A DNA stretch of 9,866 nucleotides from Klebsiella pneumoniae. GTDB lineage: Bacteria; Pseudomonadota; Gammaproteobacteria; Pseudomonadales; Azotimanducaceae. A program made the translations under genes and the position numbers. Below, piece by piece: positions 1 through 6,037 of the stretch; position 1 is the first letter of the stretch, and each line of letters begins with the position of its first letter. The notes beneath the pieces are model-generated. The model saw only the letters and a list, made by a program, of their open reading frames with translations. It was not told where the DNA came from and searched no databases. The DNA is taken from positions 1 through 9,866 of the forward strand of contig CAMDVY010000077.1 in assembly GCA_945878745.1 (NCBI GenBank), in the 5' to 3' direction.

Positions 1-107
1 CGCTGAATCACACCCATGGGTTCAGCGATCTCATCGGCCGCCAATCTTGCGGTCGACGCCAGCAGCATCAGCATCACCAGCGCCGATGCAACTGTCGCTT
101 GCTTCAT
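1..107 (-). CDS. Partial exported protein, third gene of the amine dehydrogenase operon (5' end only)
   Basis: An ATG at 107-105 overlaps the TGA of the light-chain gene (106-104) as ATGA, the usual sign of translational coupling. The frame stays open to the window edge, giving 35 residues that start MKQATVASALVMLMLLAST. A lysine is followed by a hydrophobic stretch (about residues 5-17) and then a small-residue region ending ARLAAD, which reads as a Sec signal peptide cleaved near residue 24. The product is therefore probably periplasmic. Too little of the mature part is visible to name a family. By position it could be an electron acceptor such as a small c-type cytochrome, or a maturation factor, since such genes follow the small-subunit gene in mau and aau clusters. 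No haem motif is visible in this fragment. The gene is real with fair confidence; its function is unknown. Confidence 0.65.
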   Translation of the reverse strand, partial: MKQATVASALVMLMLLASTARLAADEIAEPMGVIQ

Positions 108-643
108 TCAGTCGGACCCAATCCCAGGATCACTGCTGTTGAGCAGTTATAAACATTGGTCGTGCCCATGCACCAGTTGATGTCGTTGTTCGCATTCGGG
201 CGATAGATCGGCAAGTCGTCATCATTTCTGTTGCACAGGCATCGCCCGCAACTGCTCTTGCCACAACAGTCGTTGTAGGAAATGACATAGTTCAACCCAT
301 CCGCCGGATTGCGGCACGTCCCAACCCACGTCAGCGGCGACATCACAGTGCCTGGTGGACAGGTATTCTGGGTACCTCCGCAGCAGCTGCAGAGAAACCC
401 GTCGATGCCACAATAGCGCCAGTATTCGCAGGTGCTCGGATCACCTGGATCACCAGGGTTTCCCGTCGATTGTGGCGGAACCACGGATGGTCCACCAGAA
501 CTGCTGGCCCGTGCGACAGGCAACAAGGGAAGTGCGGCAACACCTACCAGCAGACTGCCCAATCGCCCGATAAATCCGCGTCGAGAGCTTTGTTGTGCAA
601 TCCTGCGGGTAACGCGCTCGGCGGCTTTTTCAAACATGCTCAT
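104..643 (-). CDS. aauA: Aromatic amine (aralkylamine) dehydrogenase light chain, TTQ subunit
   Basis: This is the catalytic small subunit of a periplasmic quinoprotein amine dehydrogenase, which deaminates primary amines to aldehydes and passes electrons to a cupredoxin or cytochrome. Residues 20-24 (SRRGF) form a twin-arginine motif before a hydrophobic segment ending near VARA, so export is via Tat. The mature part has the family signature CEYWRYC...DGFLCSCCGG, then PLTWVGTC, SYNDCCGK, CGRCLC and NDINWCMG. Trp106 and Trp157 match the two TTQ-forming tryptophans; their 51-residue spacing equals that of the known enzymes (57/108 in methylamine dehydrogenase). Asp125, 19 residues after the first Trp, matches the catalytic base. 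Fourteen cysteines follow the signal. The CSCCGG and DCCGK..CGRC motifs look closer to aromatic amine dehydrogenase than to methylamine dehydrogenase. I chose the ATG at 643 (179 aa) because GGGGGA lies 7 bases upstream; a GTG at 649 is the alternative. Substrate preference is inferred. Confidence 0.9.
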   Translation of the reverse strand: MSMFEKAAERVTRRIAQQSSRRGFIGRLGSLLVGVAALPLLPVARASSSGGPSVVPPQSTGNPGDPGDPSTCEYWRYCGIDGFLCSCCGGTQNTCPPGTVMSPLTWVGTCRNPADGLNYVISYNDCCGKSSCGRCLCNRNDDDLPIYRPNANNDINWCMGTTNVYNCSTAVILGLGPTE

Positions 644-650
644 CGTCACG

Positions 651-656
651 TCCCCC
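651..656 (-). promoter_or_regulatory. Ribosome binding site of the light-chain gene
   Basis: On the minus strand GGGGGA sits 7 bases before the ATG at 643-641 and overlaps the last base of the heavy-chain TAG stop (658-656). This decides the start codon over the GTG at 649, which would lie only 1 base from the purine run. It also means ribosomes finishing the heavy chain reach the light-chain start directly. Confidence 0.6.
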
Positions 657-1861
657 TAGTTCGCCTTGCCGATATCGATGCCCACTGAATACACCTGATA
701 AGGCGATTCTCCAAGCCCACGAATCGTATTCACATGTTTGCCCGTCCGGCCATCGTAGACATCGAGTGCACTTTCGACGTTGGCTACCACCAGACGAGGT
801 TCAGCCGCGCCGGTCACGCTAATGGAGATCGCCGGGGTCTTCAGTGGAAATCGAGCCAGCCTGGCTTGTTTTTTGGTATCGAACAACCAGACTTCAGTGG
901 CAGGATCCTTGTGGCTGCCTGGATACCCTTTTGGGGTCATGGCGATCCACAACAATCCATCTGCATGCCCAGACCCGGCCGTGCCGTGCCAACCTGCAGG
1001 CCGCCAGTTCCCGGTTCGTTCTGCAGCTGAAGTTGTCCACCAGCGCGGGAGGATCTCCGGTTTGTTGCCGCTAACCTTGATCGGTTGTACCTCTCCGGCA
1101 TAAGTCACGAAGTACCAGCTATCACCAACCAGGCTGGCCTTTTCTGACAAGGGGTCCTTGTCAATGTCATTGAATGCCGGACTTACGGTGCTCGCAACGA
1201 CTTGTCCCTTGTCATCCAGATCGACGGCGAGCAGCGAGCCATTTCCGCAGAGCATGAAAAAATCACCCAGCAGGTCCGGGTACATCAGATAACAACCAGG
1301 GGCATCGAATTCGTTGACGATTGATTCTGTATCCAGATCTATGACCGTCACGGAGGTCGCAGGGCTCATGTTGAACACCAGCAGGAAACGGTCGTCCGCG
1401 GTCACTGCAGTGCTGTTCTTGAGATTGACACTGTTGGAACGTTTGGGTTGCAGAACGATATCCTTCTGCAAACTCAGATGAGCAAAGTCATAGACAGCGA
1501 CCAGATCTTCCCGTGTGCCGCGATTACCTCGACTATGAACCGTCTCACCGACATAGAATTTCTGTCGCTTGATGGAGTAACTGAGTGTTGCAAACTGACC
1601 CGCGCTCAGCATGCCCTTGAACACACCCGTCTCAATGTCCACCAGCGCAAACGCTGAATCAATGATCGCGCCAAACGAAAAATCGTGGGCCATCACATAG
1701 CTTGCCGGATAGGGTGTCCCCAGTTTTACAGACTGATCCGGACTGACGGGCTCTGCTGGCAGTTCGGCCACTGCATACACCGGGATGAGGCAGAACAAGG
1801 CAAGGTGGAATAATCGGAGACCTCTTGGTTTCAAAGGCTTTTGCAACGTGTCGATTTGCAT
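656..1861 (-). CDS. aauB: Aromatic amine (aralkylamine) dehydrogenase heavy chain
   Basis: This is the large subunit of the TTQ amine dehydrogenase, normally an alpha2-beta2 periplasmic enzyme; the heavy chain is a seven-bladed beta-propeller that carries no cofactor but holds the light chain. The 401-residue length fits the family. Residues 1-32 look like a Sec signal peptide: a basic n-region (KPLKPRGLR), a hydrophobic core, and AVA before cleavage near residue 32. The mature part has the propeller pattern with recurring blade-like VxDxxTG and LLAVDLDDKG strands, and family stretches such as QKFYVGETVHSRGNRGTRED and NVESALDVYDGRTGKHV. A good AAGGAG lies 12 bases before the ATG, a slightly long spacing. 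Only 12 bases separate the TAG stop from the light-chain ATG. In known mau and aau clusters the E and D genes lie between these two subunit genes; here they do not. Methylamine dehydrogenase heavy chain is the alternative name; the adjacent light chain favours the aromatic amine type. Confidence 0.87.
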   Translation of the reverse strand: MQIDTLQKPLKPRGLRLFHLALFCLIPVYAVAELPAEPVSPDQSVKLGTPYPASYVMAHDFSFGAIIDSAFALVDIETGVFKGMLSAGQFATLSYSIKRQKFYVGETVHSRGNRGTREDLVAVYDFAHLSLQKDIVLQPKRSNSVNLKNSTAVTADDRFLLVFNMSPATSVTVIDLDTESIVNEFDAPGCYLMYPDLLGDFFMLCGNGSLLAVDLDDKGQVVASTVSPAFNDIDKDPLSEKASLVGDSWYFVTYAGEVQPIKVSGNKPEILPRWWTTSAAERTGNWRPAGWHGTAGSGHADGLLWIAMTPKGYPGSHKDPATEVWLFDTKKQARLARFPLKTPAISISVTGAAEPRLVVANVESALDVYDGRTGKHVNTIRGLGESPYQVYSVGIDIGKAN

Positions 1862-1879
1862 ATCCTGTGCGATCTCCTT

Positions 1880-1903
1880 GGCAGGTGTGAGGGCAGGTGT
1901 GAG
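1880..1903. repeat. Tandem 12-bp direct repeat (two copies)
   Basis: GGCAGGTGTGAG occurs twice in direct succession (1880-1891 and 1892-1903), with no mismatch. It lies immediately upstream of the AAGGAG ribosome binding site of the heavy-chain gene, so it is in that gene's 5' leader or promoter. It could be a paired regulator half-site or a slippage duplication; the sequence alone does not decide. Confidence 0.75.
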
Positions 1904-2142
1904 GCGGCAGCGGCCATCCGGAAAACCCCGTACAGTCCATTACTGAAACAGGGCGATGAACCCAACAAGACCATGATCAGCTATGGCCTCGACAGCTGAA
2001 CGGCAATGGCAATATAGTGCGTGCCCTGACGATCCACAACGCGAATCCAGGGTTCTGGATCAACTAATCATGGTCAATGCAGTGTGTTGCCCACCCTCGC
2101 AACGCGGGATTCCAGGCATCGGACCAATTTAACCCTCGGCTC

Positions 2143-2147
2143 AGGGA
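2143..2147 (+). promoter_or_regulatory. Ribosome binding site of the TonB-dependent receptor
   Basis: AGGGA lies 8 bases before the ATG at 2156, which is followed directly by a second ATG at 2159. This supports 2156 as the start and argues against the in-frame GTG at 2084, whose extra 24 residues are hydrophilic and would spoil the signal peptide. Confidence 0.6.
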
Positions 2148-2155
2148 CCAAGCTC

Positions 2156-4366
2156 ATGATGAATCGAAACAGGCACCGCTGGTTATTGCCAATCGCCACG
2201 ATGACCTCCATGTTCGGCACGTTCAGCCACTTTTCTGTTCAAGCCGCGATCATGGAGGAGATCGTCGTCACAGCGCAAAAACGCGAACAGAATCCACAGG
2301 ATGTCGGCATCGCCATCAGCGCCCTCACCGGCGATCAGATGCGACAACTCGGGTTCACCAACGCCCAGCAGGTGACGGCGATGGCTCCCGGTGTATCCAC
2401 CGTACAACCCAACGGCGAGGCCAACTACTCAATCGCCATTCGCGGTGTCGCCAACAGCGACTTCACCACCAACGTCGAAAGTCCGGTGGCGATCTACCTG
2501 GATGAGGTCTACATCAGCCAGATGTCAGGGGCTGGCTTCATGCTGTTCGACATGGAGCGTGTCGAGATCCTGCGTGGCCCCCAGGGCACGCTGTACGGAC
2601 GCAACGCCACCGGCGGCCTGGCCCACTACCTGACTCGCAAACCGAGTGAAGAGCTCGACGGATATGCACAGGTCACGGCCGGGAAATACGATCAGCTGAA
2701 ACTGGAAGGCGCACTCGGCGGTCCGATCACCGAATCACTCATGGCGCGTGTGTCCTTCGCCAAACATGACAACGATGGTTACGCAGAAAACCGTTTGGCC
2801 GGCAAACTCAACAATGCCAACGACGACGCGCTGCGGGCCCAGCTGCTGTGGACGCCTACCGACGACTTGGAGGTGCTGCTCAACGTGCGAACCGGAGATC
2901 AGAAGATCGATACCGGCTTTTTTGAGCACGTCACCGCAAATCGTGTCGGCGTACTGACCCCCAACGAGGTCAACGTCGTGACCGGCTACATCGACACCGA
3001 TGGTGACGTCTTCAAGGGCGACTACGATCGCGAAGGCTTCAACGATCTGGAAACCCGTGGCTACAGCGGCACCGTGAAGTGGGACTTCGATGCATTCACG
3101 CTGACCTCGATTACCGATTTCTCCACGGTCAAACGCGACTACATTGAAGACTCCGACGCATCGCCCGTGCCTCTGTTCAACTTTTTCCTCACCACCGACG
3201 CCGAACAGTTTTCCCAGGAAATCCGACTGAATGGTGGCAACGAACAAATGAACTGGGTGGCTGGTCTGTATTATCTGGATCTGCAGGTCAACGACTCAAA
3301 CGGTGCGGAGACCGAACCCTTCATTGATCCGAACTCCGATACCCCGGACCTGTCTGGTCTCGACAACCCCTACGAAACGAACACCAAGTCCATCTCCGCT
3401 TTCGGTCAGATGGAATGGGATTTCACTGATTCTCTGACCGGCATCGTTGGCCTGCGGTTCATCCGTGACAAGAAGGACCACACCTTTGCCACCAACGCGG
3501 TGGACTTCGTCCCTGGAACCCGCCAGCGCAATGGCAACCCCAACATCCTCGCAACGCTCGGCAGCTACGAAGGATCGCGCACTGACTCCGAGTTTGCATG
3601 GCGACTGGGACTGAACTACCAGGTCAGCGAAAACGCGATGCTGTATGCCAGTTACAACCGCGGGGTGAAGAGTGGTGGTTACAATGCCCCGATTTTCCCG
3701 CTGTCACCACCACTCGACTATGTCGATGACGTGATGAGTTATGACCCCGAGCAGCTCGATGCCTATGAAGTCGGCTTCAAGTCGATCTGGCGTGACGGTC
3801 TGTTGCAGGTCAATGGAGCAGCGTACTACTACGACTACCAGGACTATCAGGCCTTTCAGATCATCGGCATCGACACCATCACCTCGAACGCAGAGGGCAC
3901 ATCGTGGGGCAGCGAACTGGAAGTGAAGGTCAGTCCGGTTGAAGGGCTGGAGTTCCTGTTCGGCGCGGCCTACAACGATGTCGAAGTCGATCTGCTCAAT
4001 GGCTCACCCAAAACCACCTCGATTCAGTCGCCGGAATGGAACGTCAATGCGCTGGCGCGTTATGAAATACCCGTCGGACCTGGGCACGTGGCATTGCAGT
4101 ACGATGTCGTCAATCGCTCGAAGCACTACTTCGCACTGACTCGCCTGGAAACTGTCACGCAAAAATCCTACAACGTCGCCAACGCATCGATCAGCTATAC
4201 CGGCGCCGAGGATCTGTGGAGTATCACAGCGTTCATCAACAACATCACCAACGAAAAGTATCTGGTGCAGACGTTCGACCTGTCCGGACCGAACGTGTTT
4301 GGACTGGTTGAGCAGTATTACGGCCGACCAGAATGGTGGGGTATCAGCGTCAACGTCAGTTTCTGA
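2156..4366 (+). CDS. TonB-dependent outer-membrane receptor
   Basis: This is a 736-residue ligand-gated outer-membrane channel that uses the TonB-ExbBD proton-motive system. Residues 1-30 form a signal peptide (MMNRNRHRWLLPIATM, then a core, cleavage near VQA at 30). A TonB box, EEIVVTA, follows at 34-40. The plug domain spans about 43-160 and has the expected IRGV (95-98), an ESPVAIYLDEVY strand, and RGPQGTLYGRNATGG at 140-154. The rest has alternating aromatic beta-strands of a 22-strand barrel, and the protein ends NVSF with the C-terminal phenylalanine that outer-membrane insertion needs. The length is normal and the gene is intact. It is closest in style to the large receptor group common in sphingomonads and marine gammaproteobacteria, most of whose ligands are unknown. 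No FecR/sigma or siderophore genes are in the window. Its divergent placement next to the amine dehydrogenase hints that it could admit that enzyme's substrate, but this is inference only. The GTG at 2084 would add 24 residues and is rejected. Confidence 0.93.
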   Translation: MMNRNRHRWLLPIATMTSMFGTFSHFSVQAAIMEEIVVTAQKREQNPQDVGIAISALTGDQMRQLGFTNAQQVTAMAPGVSTVQPNGEANYSIAIRGVANSDFTTNVESPVAIYLDEVYISQMSGAGFMLFDMERVEILRGPQGTLYGRNATGGLAHYLTRKPSEELDGYAQVTAGKYDQLKLEGALGGPITESLMARVSFAKHDNDGYAENRLAGKLNNANDDALRAQLLWTPTDDLEVLLNVRTGDQKIDTGFFEHVTANRVGVLTPNEVNVVTGYIDTDGDVFKGDYDREGFNDLETRGYSGTVKWDFDAFTLTSITDFSTVKRDYIEDSDASPVPLFNFFLTTDAEQFSQEIRLNGGNEQMNWVAGLYYLDLQVNDSNGAETEPFIDPNSDTPDLSGLDNPYETNTKSISAFGQMEWDFTDSLTGIVGLRFIRDKKDHTFATNAVDFVPGTRQRNGNPNILATLGSYEGSRTDSEFAWRLGLNYQVSENAMLYASYNRGVKSGGYNAPIFPLSPPLDYVDDVMSYDPEQLDAYEVGFKSIWRDGLLQVNGAAYYYDYQDYQAFQIIGIDTITSNAEGTSWGSELEVKVSPVEGLEFLFGAAYNDVEVDLLNGSPKTTSIQSPEWNVNALARYEIPVGPGHVALQYDVVNRSKHYFALTRLETVTQKSYNVANASISYTGAEDLWSITAFINNITNEKYLVQTFDLSGPNVFGLVEQYYGRPEWWGISVNVSF

Positions 4367-4381
4367 CAGACTCGGCTCCCT

Positions 4382-4449
4382 TGTAGGAGCGATCTCCTGA
4401 TCGCGATTCTTGAACTATCAAAAATCGCGATCAGGAGATCGCTCCTACA
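4382..4449. repeat. REPIN: two inverted GTAG-type REP units forming a perfect 27-bp inverted repeat
   Basis: The arms 4382-4408 and 4423-4449 are perfectly complementary over 27 bases, with a 14-base centre. After one mismatch (4409/4422) four more pairs form (TTGA/TCAA), leaving an ACTA loop. Each arm is itself palindromic: GCGATC-TCCT-GATCGC at 4389-4404 and GCGATC-AGGA-GATCGC at 4427-4442. Each unit begins with GTAG (4383-4386, and on the minus strand 4448-4445). The conserved GTAG head plus imperfect hairpin is the known signature of REP elements mobilised by RAYT tyrosine transposases, and a head-out inverted pair is a REPIN. It sits between two convergent genes, 15 bases after the receptor stop and 33 bases after the hyuB stop, so its transcript could also act as a bidirectional stop or mRNA 3'-end stabiliser. 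There is no T-run, so a simple intrinsic terminator is less likely. No RAYT gene is in the window. Confidence 0.85.
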
Positions 4450-4482
4450 TTTGCTTGCCGGCTCAGCAGCATCGACCTCCGA

Positions 4483-6036
4483 TTAACCTATCCCTCCTCC
4501 ACCGGGCGTCTCGAAAATGATCGTGGCGCCCGCCGGGACTTCCTCCCGACCCTTGCCCCGCATTTGTCTACCAGTATCAAGATAGACCCTGCCTGCTGCG
4601 CCATCGCCACCACCATGCCGTCCGCGCGCAGGATGCTGCAGTCGATCAAACATCTTTGAAACTTCAAACGACGCGCCTTCGATGTGCCCTACTTCGATGA
4701 TCTGGCCGTCACCGCCACGGTATCGACCCGTACCGCCTGAATCCGGCCGATACTCCTTGCGCCAGATGACCAACGGCGACGTGACTTCGTTCACCTCGGT
4801 CGAAGTCGAACGCACACCGGAGGGAAAGGCAGTCGCCGAGAGCCCATCGAGCCCCGGCCTCGCACCCGTGCCACCGTTGAAAATGGGGTTGATGACAAAT
4901 TCACCCACACGGCTGTTGCCACCACCTGAGCCCTTGCCCATGAATACCGGGTTCCAGATACACGAAGCACCTTCTGCGGGTACACGCTCGGGGACAACCT
5001 GCGCCAGGCAACCGAGCACCACATCTGGCAACATCTGGCCCACTGCGTGGCGAGCGGACACTGCACTGGGTCTGGAGGCGTGAAGCAGACTCCCAACCGG
5101 CGCACTGACGAGAATCGTCGACAGCGATCCTGCGTTGTTGGGAATGTCATTGCCGATCACACAACGAACGCCAAATGCGGCATAGGCTGCTGTGTAGGCA
5201 AACGGGACATTGATTCCGAATCCGCTGGCAGGCGCACTGCCTGCAAAGTCGATAGAGATCGCTGACGATGACACCGTCATCGCGCAAACCAGCAACAATG
5301 GGTAATCATACCCATCGATCCACATCTCATAACGCGTCATGCTTGGTGGCAGCGCCTTGATCTCCTCGATCATTGCCTCTCGAGATCGGCCAATGATGTG
5401 ATCGGCGATGGTTGCAAATGAAAACTCCGGGTAGTCATTGAGCAGCTGACGAAGTGAACGGCTGCCCGCATCGTTACATGCGGTGAGCGAGTACAGATCA
5501 CCTTCCGCAACTACCGGATCACGCACATTGGCTCGTATCACACGCATCAGTGTCGCATCGACAACACCACCACGGAACAACCAGGTGATCGGTATCGTCA
5601 ACCCCTCCTCGAACACCTGCCGTGCATCCGCACCAAAACCACGACCGCCGACATCGGCGATATGGCTGGTCGATGCGAACAGGGCGATGCACGTACCCTC
5701 ATGAAACACGGGCGTGACCACGGTAAAGTCATTCAGGTGGCCAGTACCATCCCACGGATCGTTGGTCACCAGCACGTCACCGGGTTCGAGTGAACGGACA
5801 GGATGAACAGCGAGGAATTTTCCTACCGCATCGGCCATCGAATTGACGTGCCCTGGCGTGCCCGTAACCGCCTGGGCAATCATCCGGCCACGGTTGTCAA
5901 ACACCCCGGCACTCAGATCACCGGCTTCGCGAACAACCGTCGAAAACGCGGTACGCATCAACACCTGCGCCTGTTCTTCGACTATGGCCAGGAGTCGATT
6001 CCAGATCAGTCCGAGTGTGAAGACGTGAGATGACAT
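4483..6036 (-). CDS. hyuB: Hydantoinase B/oxoprolinase family subunit (HyuB)
   Basis: HyuB is the partner of HyuA in ATP-dependent enzymes such as N-methylhydantoinase, 5-oxoprolinase, caprolactamase and, more distantly, acetone/acetophenone carboxylase. The 517 residues show the family pattern: N-terminal WNRLLAIVEEQAQVLMRTAFS, then SAGVFDNRGRMIAQ, PGHVNSM (61-67), the metal-site-type NDPWDGTGHLND (92-103) and SHIADVGGRG (124-133), mid-region NVPFAYTAAYAAFGVRCVIG, and the C-terminal GGTGRYRGGDGQ and PGGGG motifs. The protein ends GGGGIG, whereas many HyuB proteins carry a further 30 or so residues after this glycine run, so the tail is short or lost. The gene starts 1 base after the TGA of the upstream oxidoreductase (TGA-C-ATG) and has no clear Shine-Dalgarno, which points to translation by reinitiation. 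The reaction type is inferred from the family; the substrate is unknown. Confidence 0.9.
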   Translation of the reverse strand: MSSHVFTLGLIWNRLLAIVEEQAQVLMRTAFSTVVREAGDLSAGVFDNRGRMIAQAVTGTPGHVNSMADAVGKFLAVHPVRSLEPGDVLVTNDPWDGTGHLNDFTVVTPVFHEGTCIALFASTSHIADVGGRGFGADARQVFEEGLTIPITWLFRGGVVDATLMRVIRANVRDPVVAEGDLYSLTACNDAGSRSLRQLLNDYPEFSFATIADHIIGRSREAMIEEIKALPPSMTRYEMWIDGYDYPLLLVCAMTVSSSAISIDFAGSAPASGFGINVPFAYTAAYAAFGVRCVIGNDIPNNAGSLSTILVSAPVGSLLHASRPSAVSARHAVGQMLPDVVLGCLAQVVPERVPAEGASCIWNPVFMGKGSGGGNSRVGEFVINPIFNGGTGARPGLDGLSATAFPSGVRSTSTEVNEVTSPLVIWRKEYRPDSGGTGRYRGGDGQIIEVGHIEGASFEVSKMFDRLQHPARGRHGGGDGAAGRVYLDTGRQMRGKGREEVPAGATIIFETPGGGGIG

Positions 6037-6037
6037 G

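Larger units (their letters stand above)
1862..2155. other. Divergent intergenic region between the amine dehydrogenase operon and the TonB receptor
   Basis: These 294 bases must carry the promoters of both divergent units, but I see no convincing sigma70 -35/-10 pair on either strand and do not name one. What is visible is the AAGGAG ribosome binding site of the heavy chain (1874-1879, minus), a 12-bp tandem duplication just upstream of it, and the receptor ribosome binding site. The stretch from about 1920 to 2066 has short stop-bounded plus-strand frames with protein-like composition that may be a relic. No hairpin with a T-run is evident. Confidence 0.6.

Noticed and set aside
644..649. 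GTG at 649 as the light-chain start
   Set aside because: It lies 1 base from the purine-rich ribosome binding site; the ATG at 643 has proper spacing. The difference is only two residues, so certainty is moderate.
2084..2155. N-terminal extension of the TonB receptor from a GTG at 2084
   Set aside because: It has no ribosome binding site and puts 24 hydrophilic residues before the signal peptide. The ATG at 2156 has AGGGA 8 bases upstream.
2735..3247. 170-codon open frame antisense to the TonB receptor
   Set aside because: It lies entirely inside a well-conserved gene, has no recognisable domain and no ribosome binding site of note; it is a by-product of GC-rich codon use.
4382..4449. Intrinsic rho-independent terminator
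   Set aside because: The hairpin is far longer than a normal terminator and has no T-run on either side. REPIN is the better description, though it may still affect 3' ends.
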